Below are positions 13,403 to 23,095 of a stretch of DNA of 64,000 bases, piece after piece (positions within the stretch are counted from its first letter, which is position 1; each line of letters begins with the position of its first letter). The stretch covers positions 10,912,001 through 10,976,000 of the forward strand of contig OZ176054.1 of assembly GCA_964247055.1 (NCBI GenBank), read 5' to 3'. The position numbers and the translations under genes are program-made. The DNA is from Paragordius varius (Eukaryota > Nematomorpha). The notes beneath the pieces were generated by a model. That model was not told where the DNA came from, ran no database searches, and saw only the letters and a list, made by a program, of their open reading frames with translations.

Positions 13403-16400
13403 TTTGAATATGAATGTAAAATATTCATTTTATTTATATAGCTGCGACAGAACGGCCTGGTAAATATATGTTTAATTTTGTTAGCGTATTATAATGTTTA
13501 AAATTGCTTGATGATAAAATCTTGTCCGTCGGCATCGGACAAGATTAACATAAACAATAATAGATGAAAGATAATAAATATGATAGTTACTATTATACTT
13601 AAGAGAAAAGGGGGAGCGTAAAAATACTACTCTGTCAATTCCGCATTATGGACTTTTTTTTATCAAACAACACTATATAAGAGCTATGTTTAATTTTTAA
13701 TCAAAATCGTGCAACTTTCCATAATATGGTATTATGATAAAATTTTATAGAAAGATATATAAATTCATAATTTTTAAGCAGGGCATAGAACTGAAACCAT
13801 TTATTAGATGCAATTATATAAAATAATCTTCTTTAAAATTGGAGCCGGTTTCGGAATCTTATTTTTTAAAAAAAAATTATTGACCCAGAAATGCGCTTTC
13901 AGAACTGTTTAAAAAAACTTAAACGAGACGAGCCCATGCAAAGTATCTGATATTTGATCTACAATTTATTTAATTGGGTAAAAAAATCCTTGAGTAGTTT
14001 TTATCAAAAAATATATCTGATAATAATCATCAATTTAAAAAATGAATTATAAAACGAGCATTAAAACACTATTCAAAACGTATAAAATTACATGCTACCC
14101 TAAAAAAATAGCATTTCTTGTAAGATTTGTCTTAGATATTATATTTATATATTATACCATTATTATAAATTATTTATGTCTAATAAAGTGTAATCAATCA
14201 ATATTTTATACTTGCAGTATAAAATATAATTTACATTATTATTATTGCAAATATAATCAATCTAAAATTAAATGTTAAATTTATTGGGGAGAATTTTCGA
14301 CTACTATATACAGTAATCTTTGTTGTCAGACGTGAAAAATAAATTTAAAATAAATTTAATCGTTGAATATTACTCAAATTTATTTAGAACCAGTAACACA
14401 AACCCCACCCCCAACAACGACCCAAGCAACAGTGCCTCCACCAGTAGAACCAGAAGTACCCGCAGTGGCACCAGGTAATATTTTTTTAAGATTACAATCG
14501 CTAAAAATTGAAATTATATACATGCGGTTAGGAGGTTGATTGAAAAACACATTGAAAAAAAGAAAGAATTACACGGGGTTTTGATTGATATAGAGAAGGC
14601 GTTTGACAGGATTCCTAGAGAAACTATTTGGTGGAGTCTCCGTCGTAAAAAGGTGCCAGAAAGTTATATTAAGTTGTTACAAATAATGTACGAATCACAC
14701 ACCTCCAGGATTAAAACTCCACAAGGTTTATCAGAGCCCTTTTCAATAAAGCATGGAGTCTACCAAGGCTCATCACTCAGCCCCTTATTGTTTATAATTT
14801 GTATGGACGAGGTAGCCAAGGTTGTTAATGTGAGTTCAGGATGGTACTTAATGTATGCAGATGACATAATCATCTTGTCTGATTCATTAATTGAGTTAAA
14901 GCGAACGGTAAACAGATGGGTTGTTATGCTGGATCAATATGGTCTGAAAGTAAACAAAGCAAAAACCGAACTTATTACTTTTGGGGGTTAACAACATGAA
15001 ATGGTAGTGATGATAGTTGGGTTCTGAAGGGTAAAGAAAGTTGCAAATATCTGGGAGCTATGTTAAGTGCAGATGGTTCGTTAACTGACGATATTAATTT
15101 AAGAATAAAGAGCAGCTGGGTAAATTGGAAGAAAATTTCGAGCGTATTATGCGATCGAAATATTGATGTTAGAGTTAAAGGTAAGATTTACAGTTCAGTT
15201 GTCCAGCCCTCAATGATGTATAATTCACAGACATGGGGTGTCAAAAAATCCGAAGAAAGACAATTTAACGTGACTGAAATGAAAATGCTCAGAATGATGT
15301 GTGGGGTAACTAGAAAGGACAGAATCGAGAATAGATTTATTCGTGGGAGCACAGATATTAAACCAATAGTGGAAAGAATGTCAAAAAATAGGCTACGTTG
15401 GTTCAGGCACATTGAAAGGAGAGATTCTAATTATATTGCAAAAATAATAGATGGTTATATAGTTGAGGGAAAACGAGGACGTGGGCGACCTAAAACAAAA
15501 TGGATAGATACAGTAAAAAGAGAGCTAGCAGAATACGAGCTTAATGCAGAGGACGCCATAGATAGAGTTTTATGGCGAGACAGGTTGTATAACATGACCG
15601 CTCTCACGAGTGAAAACATGTAATGTAATAATAATAATATATATGCGCAAAACGTACAACATCAAGGTATTTTTTTGTCAAAAGATCACACTGTATCTTT
15701 TTAAACTTGATATATAATATAACTGATTTTTTTTATGGCAAAGCATGAAATAGTGATTTATATTTAGGGAAAATTGGGTTTAAAGGAGTATGGTGTCTTC
15801 AATTTGGGCATATATTACGTTTTGTCGTCTCTATGTCAATTTTAATGCATTTCGATTAGAAGCTTTTAAAATATAAAAAAATGAACTTAACATTTGATTA
15901 TAAGGATAAAAGATAAAAATGTTTTAGGCTGGAATTATTTTATATATTAAATTTATTTTATATTATTTAGGAGCCTCTGATCCAATCCGAAGTATGTTTT
16001 CTCTTCATATTGCGATTTACCCAAAAATCATGTTTAATTAAACTTATAAAATATTACCTTTTTTATAAAATAATCCCATTTATAATAAAATAATATAGTA
16101 TAGTACATTGCTAGTTTTTCATCAAATATTGCCAGATAGCATATGCAGAAAAGAGTATTATCATGTGAAATAAAGCGAAAAAATTTAACTTTAAGCTAAG
16201 ATAATATCTCTTAGCTGTATGGCTGATAGCCAAATATATAAAAATTCAACTATGGTTTATACTATATTGGTTTTATTATATGTTTTTACTCAAGTGTTTG
16301 ATATCTTTTTCTGCAGAATATTTCCTAGTTTTTTAATATATTTTTAAAATATATACATATATGTTATTTGACTTTGTTATCAAATGGAATAGCTGTCGCT

Positions 16401-17376
16401 ACCAGGACTGATCCTATAAGTTATGCTGGAACCTGTGTGGGTCTGGAAGCACGTTTTAGATCTGAACGTTGCACTACGGCTATTGCGTAAATTTTTAAAT
16501 GATAGATATCATTATTTACAACAACATTATATACCATTTGCACTTCAAGATTGTCTTTAAACACTTCAAGTTGGTCCTTGAACACTTTAAGATGGTCCTT
16601 GAACACCTCAAATAGGTCCTTAAAATTTTTTAAGTATGGATTTAGCCATAAATTTTGCATGTATTAATTTATACTATTAATTTTCAACCTAATTTTTGTG
16701 ATTTATGATATATTTATTCATTTAAAATTAATATTTTTGATAAATAACCAATTTTTTGTTTCTAACTAATTTTTTTCAATTGAACAATATTATTCAGTTA
16801 TAAATGTTTTCAACAAAAAATATAATAACCCAGAAAACATATATTTTTTTTCAATTTTGTTAAAATTTATTAATATAATATTTTTTAAATACTGAATAAA
16901 AATATAGAGTATCTGAATCAAAAGTTTAAAAATATGCCTGAATCAAGAGAATAGGTAAATGATAAAATAGGTGAATGATACACGATGTGATTGATAAAAG
17001 TTAAACAAAACGAAAAAGTCAAAGGACCAACTTGAAGTGTTCAAGGACAGTAGTGCAAATATACTAAAAACCATATCCTGGCACCCTAATTTTATTATTT
17101 TTATTATAACCTAATTCTGTGGTTGCTCTTGAAATGTATATTGGTAAAGCAATCAAATTGTCTTTTAGTTTTTATGTTTTGTATTTATATTTGACTGTAT
17201 TAACAATCAAAATATTCATTACATACTTTTTGCGTTGTTTTTCAATTTAGAAATTGCCAAATAAGATTATATCATTATTCGTATATTTTATTTAGGGGAT
17301 CCCTTTGTAATCAAGGAACCAGATTCGAATATTGTGGAGCAACCGTAAATTTTATTTAAGCCAAATTTAAATAATT

Positions 17377-17414
<38 letters not shown>

Positions 17415-18282
17415 GTTTTATGAATAATATCCTGCTTCAAAATTTCTAATTTAAATACAGAGAAAAATGTAAAAGTATGGAAACATTTAAATTTTTTAAT
17501 CTATTAAATAATTAAAAACTTTTATAGATATTTTCTTGGTCATTTATAAAATTTATATCATTTATTTCAAAAAAAATTTTTATAATAATAATTTAGAACA
17601 TATTATCTTTACACCATTAATTGTTCGGTAAAAAAGATCTGTCAAGGCCGTTAAATATTTATATATCCCTAAATATTACCCATAAATTTAGTAAAGTATT
17701 AGTATATCATTCATTCAAAATTATGGAACCATAAGGATAAATGGATAAAAACCATTTTTATTGGAGATAAACTTAACTTCCTAATGTATAAAAGTATAGG
17801 CAAATCTTATAATATCTATTCCAAATTTTGCCGAAATAAGCAAAATTAAATTAAGTAGCAGATATATCATAGTTGTAAATTACAATTTCATAAATTCATG
17901 TTTACATTTTATATTTTTTGTTTGCGGCCCGTCGGATTTTTTGAGTTGAAAATGCGGTTAGCGAAGCCATTTGTGTTGAACATCCCTGCTTTAGGTTGAT
18001 AAAATTTCAATTATTTTGAAATTAAAATATAAAAAATATTTCCACTGATTATAAAATATACAACTGTATAATTACTCAAAGGGTGGAGGAGAAACCGTAC
18101 GTCAATTAAACGATGAATGCGAACAACAATTTGGCGATAACTTTATCTACGAGCCTCAGGGTAGGTTGTTTCAACATACCTTTTATATAATACATATATT
18201 GTAAAATTAAATAGACTATTAAACCCTTAAATATCAGAGTAGGGGAAACTTAGGTTAAGAATACCAGACTTGTCTCTTTTGT

Positions 18283-18319
<37 letters not shown>

Positions 18320-19593
18320 AAGAAAGTCACCATTTTAAAACTTAAGATTTTGTACAATGCTAAAAAAATCCTATCCTTAATATCCCTATTAAATTACAAT
18401 TTGTTTTGGTTTTTAGCGGGTGCAAACGCATGTAAATTGTTTTGCCGAAACAGTGAAAGTAATCAACTTCAAGATTCTGGTGTTTATGTCCCTGATGGTG
18501 CTTTGTATAATTTGGTGACGCTCAACGATATGTGCATTCGTAATAGAGTCTATACTGTCTAGTAAGATATTATGTTTGTTTTACATGAACTATTAAAGAT
18601 TGCCAGACAAAGGGAAATAAGATTGTGGCCTATAGTTAATTTTTCATTTTTTACTAAAATTAGCCAATAATCATGCTGTTTGCTACATGTGCTATCTGGC
18701 AATAATTATTGAAAAATTGGCACATTTTGAATAGATTGCTAGTTTTAATTATTGCCAGAGATAGTATATATATATATATATATATTTATATAGCAAAGGG
18801 CAGTTTATTTCCATATAATTATTTTATTTGTTGTACTATAAGCCAATAGTAATCTCGCTTTATATCTGATAATATTCAATGAAATATATTTACTCATACT
18901 GTGTATATCATGGCTTTAAACCGGGTCGAAAAAAGATATAACTTTTAAGAGATTCCGGGGTCATTTTTAAAATTTAACGGTTTCGGAACCGTTCCATTGA
19001 TTTTTAACTTTTCCTTCAATGATTTATACCACAGTTTTAGTAAAATAATATAAACCATATATCAACCAATAATCGTAAAATCATAATATATTGTAGAAAT
19101 ATTAAATGATCAGGGCACTTAATTCATACATAATAATGTAGGAGCCGTAATATGTACCGCTAAAATAGTATTAAATAATGAGTTTAATATTTTGCAATTA
19201 CCACGGCCAAAAAATACTTTAAATACAAATTGAAAAATATAAAAAGGCAAACCTGGATAATTTATCGTATTTTTCGCTTTACAAGCCATGAATTTACAAT
19301 TTATATTTATGGTTTTTTACCAGAAATTTATTTTTTAATTAATTAGGTAATTTTCATTCTTTGTAAATAATTTGTCTTTGGTTCTTAATTGGTCACTCCA
19401 TTTCAATCGGTTACAAGAAAAAAGTTATCATATGATCATTTTTTTTTTGAAATATAACAACAAATTTTAAATTATGAATATATATGATTTACATAAAATA
19501 TTTCAAATATTAAACTATATGACCACTTTTTATATTTACCTTTATATATACAGTTACAATTCTTTGAGAAGAGTAAGAAATCCATCGCCATAA
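324..19593 (+). CDS. Gene A: secreted protease-less ADAMTS-type double-module protein (18 exons)
   Basis: Exons: 324-354, 486-564, 644-689, 833-920, 4717-4831, 5340-5359, 6892-6918, 9139-9168, 9710-9736, 12245-12265, 13442-13459, 14388-14474, 15971-15991, 16393-16486, 17296-17344, 18082-18160, 18417-18561, 19554-19593. They join in frame to 338 residues plus stop. Exons 1-2 give a signal peptide (MQSIFLILFS..., cleavage near VNGQ|TC). Module A (exons 2-6) has eight cysteines: a half TSP1 (TCLGPDFTGYRRVSC, then CRNGARFETCG), then CQELND, CRLTC, DVVDGT and LCIGGR, as in the ADAMTS cysteine-rich domain. A Pro/Thr-rich linker of seven phase 1-1 exons follows. Module B (exons 14-18) repeats all eight cysteines (CVGLEARF, CNQGTRFEYCG, CEQQFGD, CKLFC, VPDGAL, MCIRN). 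There is no HExxH protease domain. An extracellular matrix-binding or effector role is inference only. Least certain are the small linker exons and the GTGGTT donor after 689. Introns hold a hAT element, a LINE and many MITEs. Confidence 0.82.
486..5359 (+). CDS. Gene A module A (exons 2-6)
   Basis: Five exons of 79, 46, 88, 115 and 20 bases, with entry/exit phases 1-2, 2-0, 0-1, 1-2 and 2-1. All five lengths are identical in gene B, which strongly supports the splice calls. The first two encode a truncated TSP1 repeat and the rest the ADAMTS-like cysteine-rich domain, including CRLTC, VVDGT and LCIGGRLF. The long intron 921-4716 carries the hAT element. The 644-689 exon uses an unusual donor, GGA|GTGGTT, also conserved in gene B. 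Confidence 0.8.
1673..2040. mobile_element. TA-flanked MITE (CAGTCATGTATC family) with a nested insertion
   Basis: Begins CAGTCATGTATC after a TA. The inner arms resemble the copies at 10092 and 58284, ending in the AAATATTTATAC...ATTTAG inverted arm. The middle is expanded by a second palindrome (GGCGTCGAAAAT at about 1800 and ATTTTCGACGCC at about 1904), so one element probably inserted into another. The right terminus is eroded. Confidence 0.6.
2324..4565 (+). mobile_element. hAT DNA transposon, broken, in a gene A intron
   Basis: An exact 8-base target duplication actatata (2316-2323 and 4566-4573) brackets inverted ends TAGGGTGAACAG and CTGGTCACCCTA. Inside, a transposase start at 2704 reads MSTKRGCKFNDELMKCFPFI and continues into a BED-type zinc finger (KCSLCERE...HGG). 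Near 4195-4250 the conserved hAT C-terminal signature LLGTNAATERVFF is readable. The frame between them is interrupted many times, so the copy is inactive. It lies between exons 4 and 5 of gene A, in the same orientation. Confidence 0.9.
4951..5198. mobile_element. hAT-type MITE (CAGGGGTGTCCAACA family)
   Basis: Terminal inverted repeats CAGGGGGGTCCAACA and TGTTGGACACCCCTG, flanked by near-identical 8-base duplications gttaaaaa (4943-4950) and gtttaaaa (5199-5206). There is no coding capacity. The related copy at 24443-24683 has a perfect duplication. Confidence 0.8.
5525..6600. repeat. Repeat of the ATCCTGATAAAAT family, about 1.07 kb
   Basis: Starts near ATATCCTGATAAAATTATA and ends near AATTTATCTACCAGATTATA, with inward-facing related ends. 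Related copies are at about 8040-8890, 32512-33590 and 54200-54560, each carrying GGTGCTTTTGGTTTTGGCC-like ends. No transposase is recognised, so it is a non-autonomous element of unknown class. Confidence 0.5.
6892..15991 (+). CDS. Gene A linker: seven symmetric micro-exons
   Basis: Exons of 27, 30, 27, 21, 18, 87 and 21 bases (6892-6918, 9139-9168, 9710-9736, 12245-12265, 13442-13459, 14388-14474, 15971-15991). Every one enters and leaves in phase 1, so any could be skipped or duplicated without a frame change. They encode short segments such as PAPVRTPRP, GRVRGPAGGP, GRRRTATAG, VAGPQPQ and a 29-codon Pro/Thr/Val stretch. The 27-, 87- and final 21-base exons have counterparts in gene B. The others are seen only here and rest on splice motifs plus frame, so individual calls may be wrong. 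Confidence 0.62.
7142..7290. mobile_element. MITE of the CAACATTTTTTCAAGC family
   Basis: Inverted ends TTTTTCAGTCAAATGC and the matching TTTGTCTGAAAA, with internal repeats of GCAACATTTTTTCAAGCAAAC. The same words recur at about 21080-21225, 22390-22610 and 48690-48777. Confidence 0.5.
8040..8890. repeat. Second copy of the ATCCTGAT family repeat, eroded
   Basis: Its right end (AATCCTGATGCATTTATCTA at about 8843, then TCAAAATACATATATATTT) matches the copies ending at about 6600 and 33590. The left boundary is approximate. It sits in a gene A intron. Confidence 0.35.
10092..10306. mobile_element. TA-flanked MITE, CAGTCATGTATCC family
   Basis: Terminal inverted repeats CAGTCATGTATCC and GGATCCATGACTG lie immediately between TA dinucleotides. 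Long inner arms (GAGCTCTATGGTA and ACCATAGAGCTC) let the whole 215 bases fold. This fits a Tc1/mariner-type non-autonomous element. Confidence 0.8.
13100..13365. mobile_element. MITE of the GGACAAAACGTAAA family
   Basis: Inverted segments GAAATTATACAGACAAAACG (about 13121) and CGTTTTGTCCCTATAATTTC (about 13326). A related copy is at about 26730-26996, and single ends lie near 34221 and 39748. Boundaries are approximate. Confidence 0.5.
13373..13401. repeat. (TTA)n microsatellite
   Basis: A pure run of about nine TTA units in an intron of gene A, 40 bases before the micro-exon at 13442. Confidence 0.9.
14524..15640 (+). mobile_element. RTE-clade LINE, 5'-truncated
   Basis: The 3' part of a reverse-transcriptase ORF. 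A first block (14536-14991) has FDRIPR, QGSSLSPLLF and the catalytic YADDIIIL. A second block in another frame (15060-15623) has VTEMKMLRMMCGVTRKDRI and KRGRGRPKTKWIDTVKRE, the thumb/C-terminal signature of RTE elements in many animals. The frame changes between the blocks at about 14990-15060. The start is abrupt at about 14524, and the tail is a short TAATAATAATAATA run typical of RTE 3' ends. It lies in the gene A intron just after the 87-base linker exon, in the same orientation. Confidence 0.88.
16095..16230. mobile_element. Hairpin MITE relic (TTGCCAGATAGCATATGC family)
   Basis: ATTGCTAGTTTTTCATCAAA followed by ATTGCCAGATAGCATATGCA. It resembles the better copies at 20850-20998, 51180-51342 and 51597-51755. 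The right half is degraded. Confidence 0.4.
16393..19593 (+). CDS. Gene A module B (exons 14-18)
   Basis: Exons of 94, 49, 79, 145 and 40 bases with phases 1-2, 2-0, 0-1, 1-2, then terminal. This is the same phase series as module A, so the module was duplicated with its introns. All eight cysteine positions repeat. The penultimate exon ends ...VYTV then TA|GTAAGA, and splicing to 19554 adds YYNSLRRVRNPSP before a TAA at 19591. A polyadenylation signal AATAAA follows at 19695-19700. Confidence 0.78.
17375..17412. repeat. (AT)n microsatellite
   Basis: A TATA run in a gene A intron, just after the exon ending at 17344. Comparable runs occur near 6930, 18288, 18766, 29771, 39927, 43297, 43880 and 61130. 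Confidence 0.85.
18600..18765. mobile_element. Hairpin MITE relic (TTGCCAGA / TCTGGCAA)
   Basis: Inverted words ATTGCCAGACAAAGGG and GTGCTATCTGGCAATAATTA around a centre containing GCCAATAATCATGCTG. Same family as 20850-20998. It lies in the last intron of gene A. Confidence 0.45.
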
Positions 19594-19694
19594 TATGACA
19601 AGATCAATTTATTTTGATGAAAATTTATACAATATACATCATGAATTATATTTCTATTTTTATATTTATACTCTTTAAATGGTGTTGGGCTTAA

Positions 19695-19700
19695 AATAAA
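19695..19700 (+). terminator. Gene A polyadenylation signal
   Basis: AATAAA about 100 bases after the TAA. The interval shares blocks with the gene B 3' end (CATCATGAATT, TGGTGT...GGCTTAA-like), where AATAAA also follows at 40121. Confidence 0.5.
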
Positions 19701-20296
19701 TAAAAGTATCATCAAAGATTTTAATGTTGAGTTCTGTTAATGTTAGTTTGGTTCCTCTTAGAATATAAATTAAAAACCGCAATTTATTTATCAATATTGT
19801 ATATTCAAAATCTGGAATTTATTTTTTGATAACGATAATGAACCTTTGTTTGCCTTAAGCAGGGTCATTATGGACATCCTTTTTATATAATTGTCCCAAA
19901 TTTGTAAAACATAAAATTGAGATTTCATAAACTGCAAAATTTTATTTTATTTATTTTAATAAAATTTCAAACATGCAATAATGGTTTTTTTTACAAAAGA
20001 TAAATTAGAAAGTTTTTTTATAAAAAAAAACAAGATCAACGGCAAAAAATGCTGATATTTTGCCATAATCCGCTTAATAGTTGCAAAGGTTTTCGTATCA
20101 TTTTTTTAAATTTATAATTACTTTGCGTAAAGGGTCTCTTTTTAAGTTGGTAAAGTTAAATTATTAAACAAACTTTTTTAACTTCCAATTTTATTTTAGT
20201 TAAAAATTAATGGGGTAGGCATGATAATTACAAAAAACAAAACTTTTTTTAAAATTTGTACTAAATATAAACAAATTAAAGCAAATGAACCTTTAA

Positions 20297-20820
20297 CACT
20301 TGGATACAACACACTCATTTTAGTCCTTCAATTCAAATTGGGGTAGTTGGATACCCCAGGCCTGTTTAAAATCAAATACTTTAAAAAGTATGGAAGCAAT
20401 TGAAACTATGGCAAAATTTTGCACTTATATAACATTAATAAACCGAAATATATAAAAAATTTTATTCAAAAATATTTGATATTACTTATTTTGAGCTAAA
20501 ACTGAAAGGTAAAAATTTAGTCAACGTGACAAGTGTAAAATTGTAAAATTAAAAAATAAAAGCTTTAGTTTTACCCCTAAAATTAAATGAAGATGATATT
20601 TTGCAAAATTTTTGTAAAATAACAAATGGCGTCGAAGTAGTTTGAGATGGGACTTTTTTTTCAAAACAAAATTTTATCAAGATGTTTTGACATATTTATA
20701 TAATATTTATCAGGATAGAAGCATAAATTTAAATTGGGACCGTTTCCTTCAGTAGTTTTTTAAAAATTTTAATTAAAATTTAGTCTGGGGTATTTAGATA
20801 CCCCAATTTGAATCAAAGTG
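20297..20820. mobile_element. TTAA-flanked piggyBac-like non-autonomous element
   Basis: Flanked by TTAA at 20293-20296 and 20821-20824. The left end is CACTTGGATACAACACACTC, followed by an inner CAATTCAAATTGGGGTA. The right end reads TACCCCAATTTGAATCAAAGTG. Further copies are at 53469-54050 and, inverted, at 54894-55467. TTAA targets suggest piggyBac mobilisation. No transposase domain is recognised. Confidence 0.7.
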
Positions 20821-20849
20821 TTAAATCACAGTAGGAGTAAGTATGCATT

Positions 20850-20998
20850 TCTACAAAGTTATTAATTATGCCAAGTAGCATATGGATAACGAGAATTATT
20901 ATTGGCTATTAATATTAAAAAGTGAAAAAAATAACTCTAAGCCAATAATACTGCCCTTTGTTGTATATGCTATTTAGCAATGATTAATAACTTTCTAG
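20850..20998. mobile_element. Hairpin MITE (AAGTTATTAATTAT family)
   Basis: Inverted arms AAAGTTATTAATTATGCCAA and GCAATGATTAATAACTTTC around GGCTATTAATATT...AATACTGCCC. About 150 bases, one of five copies in the window. Confidence 0.6.
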
Positions 20999-21079
20999 CA
21001 TATACCTACCCATGCCAAATTATTAGTTGAGATACATATAGTTAAATTATAACATTTTTGAGTCAAAAATAATATTTTA

Positions 21080-21225
21080 CGCAACATTTTTTCAAACAAA
21101 CGCAACATGTTTTGTCTTTGCCTAAAATATGTTGTTGCTTGATATAAGGTTATGTTTGGATGAATGTGTTCGTCGTGAAACACTTGAGCTTGGTTGAAAA
21201 AATGCTTTTGTATGAAAAATTGTAT
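21080..21225. mobile_element. MITE, CAACATTTTTTCAA family
   Basis: CGCAACATTTTTTCAAACAA at about 21079 and the inverted GGTTGAAAAAATGCTTTTGT at about 21192. Same family as 7142-7290. Confidence 0.5.
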
Positions 21226-21474
21226 ATATAGAAAAATAGATTTAATATATTAGAATGTTTTTAGACCGTTTATAACATGCTTCTAGTTTAATTGCTTCTA
21301 TTAACAATTAAATTTTTGAACAAAGAGAGATTATTTAAAAACATTTTTATGTCTTAGCAATATTTTCATCTTTAAATCTCGGCCTTTATTTAAAAATAAC
21401 TAGCCGATTTTAAGAGGGTTAAAAGTTCCAGTCTTTCGGAATTCTAATCTAAAAATTATATAAAAATACTAGCG

Positions 21475-22110
21475 TAAATCTCGTGCTGCTACGCAGCCCG
21501 AGGAAGTCCTTAAGGACTTCCCGGGGGGTTTCGAAGTTTGGATTTGAATGGGTCTACCGGTTTTCCGGTACCAGATCACAAAGTTACATGAGGAATCAGT
21601 TTTTAGCGGGTAGCTCCTTACCCAGCAGCTATGATCAAAGAAACGCCTGATTAAAATTTCTGCCTTTTAACAGGGAATACGTGGAATCCATATTGATTTT
21701 TACGGTCTCACTAGGGCGAAATATAGATTTAAAAAATTATTTTTGTGGACTTTGTTTTTTGAAAAAAATGGCATTTTACGGGGGGAGCGGGTAAAAAGAG
21801 GGCCTAAGACAAAAAAGTGACTCGACCATGTTCGGCGCAATCGAAAATAAGTAAACAAAAATCATATTTGAAATAGTATGGACCAACACGTTCTCCAGAA
21901 AATTGTTTCAAAGACACGATTTTTGTGGACTTTTCAAAAAAAACCCGTTTTTCACACGGGGTGGGCCCGAACTGGGGGCCTATTTCAAAAAAAGGGCGAA
22001 GCTATTGTCGGGGCATTCATTAATGATTATATTTTTTCGAAGTTTGGATTTGAATGGGTCTACTGGTTTTCCTGTACCAGATCACAAAGCCAGCATTTTC
22101 CATTTTTATA
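21475..22110. repeat. GC-richer repeat island with internal direct repeats
   Basis: Markedly richer in G and C than its surroundings. It contains a perfect palindrome GAAGTCCTTAAGGACTTC (about 21504) and a hairpin TACCGGTTTTCCGGTA (about 21557). A direct repeat (TTCGAAGTTTGGATTTGAAT) appears at 21529 and again at about 22037, and TTTTTGTGGACTTT occurs twice. It may be a non-autonomous rolling-circle or other transposon, but diagnostic ends are not clear. Open frames across it look spurious. Confidence 0.45.
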
Positions 22111-22389
22111 AATATATAGATTGTTTTGCTTATCATATATTTCAATAATATTTTTTGAATAAAGCATTTAGCTTTCATAATGACGAATTCAAAATATCAT
22201 AATTATTCGTAAGTCCCAAATAAGGATCTAAAACATATTCTATCAAAATATATAATTCATAAGAATATAGCCCCAAAAAAATGGGTGGATTATTTTCAGG
22301 TTTTTTCCTAGTAGGATCTAAAAATTTAAGTGCCCAAATATTACCATCTCCTTGACATTAAACAAATCTTAAGAATATATATACTTATT

Positions 22390-22610
22390 TTCAGCCAAAA
22401 GCAACATTTTTTCAAGCAAACTCAACATTTTTTTCAGGAAAATAACTGAAAAAATAGTTTGTTTGCTTGAAAATGTGTTTGCTTGAAAAAAATGTTGCAT
22501 AATAAAAAAATTTTCGCTCGAAAAAATGTAATGCGTTTACTTGAAAAATGTTAAGTGTGCTTTAAAAAATGTTGCTGTAAATAAATGTTGCATTTGACTG
22601 AAAAATGATG
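22390..22610. mobile_element. MITE, CAACATTTTTTCAAGC family, longest copy
   Basis: Opens TTTTCAGCCAAAAGCAACAT and closes GTTGCATTTGACTGAAAAAT, with six or more internal copies of an AATGTTGCxTTTxCTTGAAA-like word in both orientations. No coding capacity. Confidence 0.6.
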
Positions 22611-23095
22611 GTCTATTAAAATAGATTTTTTTTAGAAATTATATATTTTTTAAGGAGCCTAGTTAACCCATATGTGTGTTGAAAATTATGCAAAAGATAT
22701 TTGACATTCCCAAAAACTCGCAATATTTTACAAGTTTTATCCGACTTTGAAACGTTAAATCTTAGGAGCCTATGAAGATCGAAAGATATTTAAAAATATA
22801 AGCATGAGTAAAAAAAGAATTAGTAAGCATATAACTACGTAATTTCATATGTCCATACTTGTAAATGGGCGATCTATTTGGCCTTATTGGTATATACATA
22901 TCGATAATAACTTTGGTTTAAAGAATATATTAATAATCTAGTAAAAGTTCAAAAAACGCTAAATTAAATAATCAAATCCTAAAGTAAGGTTGATGTAAAA
23001 TAGACCAACCTAGTTCTTTAACCCATTACTAGGTCTAGCCGGCTAAAATCTTCTAGAGGTTTTGTAAAAAGATGATTTTAGTTTTGTTTTAGGTC

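Noticed and set aside
15188-15412. Minus-strand open frame
   Set aside because: Antisense of the LINE reverse-transcriptase C-terminal block.
16421-16660. Minus-strand open frame with repeated FKD words
   Set aside because: It overlaps the sense exon 16393-16486 of gene A and then a local tandem repeat (CTTGAACACTTCAAG-like). No independent support.
17296-17344. Reading this exon as GDPFVIKEPDSNIVEQP
   Set aside because: That frame cannot join the 18082 exon. The phase 2 to 0 frame (GSLCNQGTRFEYCGAT) joins both neighbours and matches module A.
18350-18562. Reading the 18417 exon as a stand-alone ORF from 18350 ending at TAG
   Set aside because: The N-terminal part is intron. The TAG overlaps a strong GTAAGA donor whose splice form aligns with gene B and module A.
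21878-22148. Two overlapping open frames in the GC-rich island
   Set aside because: They overlap each other in different frames across direct repeats and show no domain.
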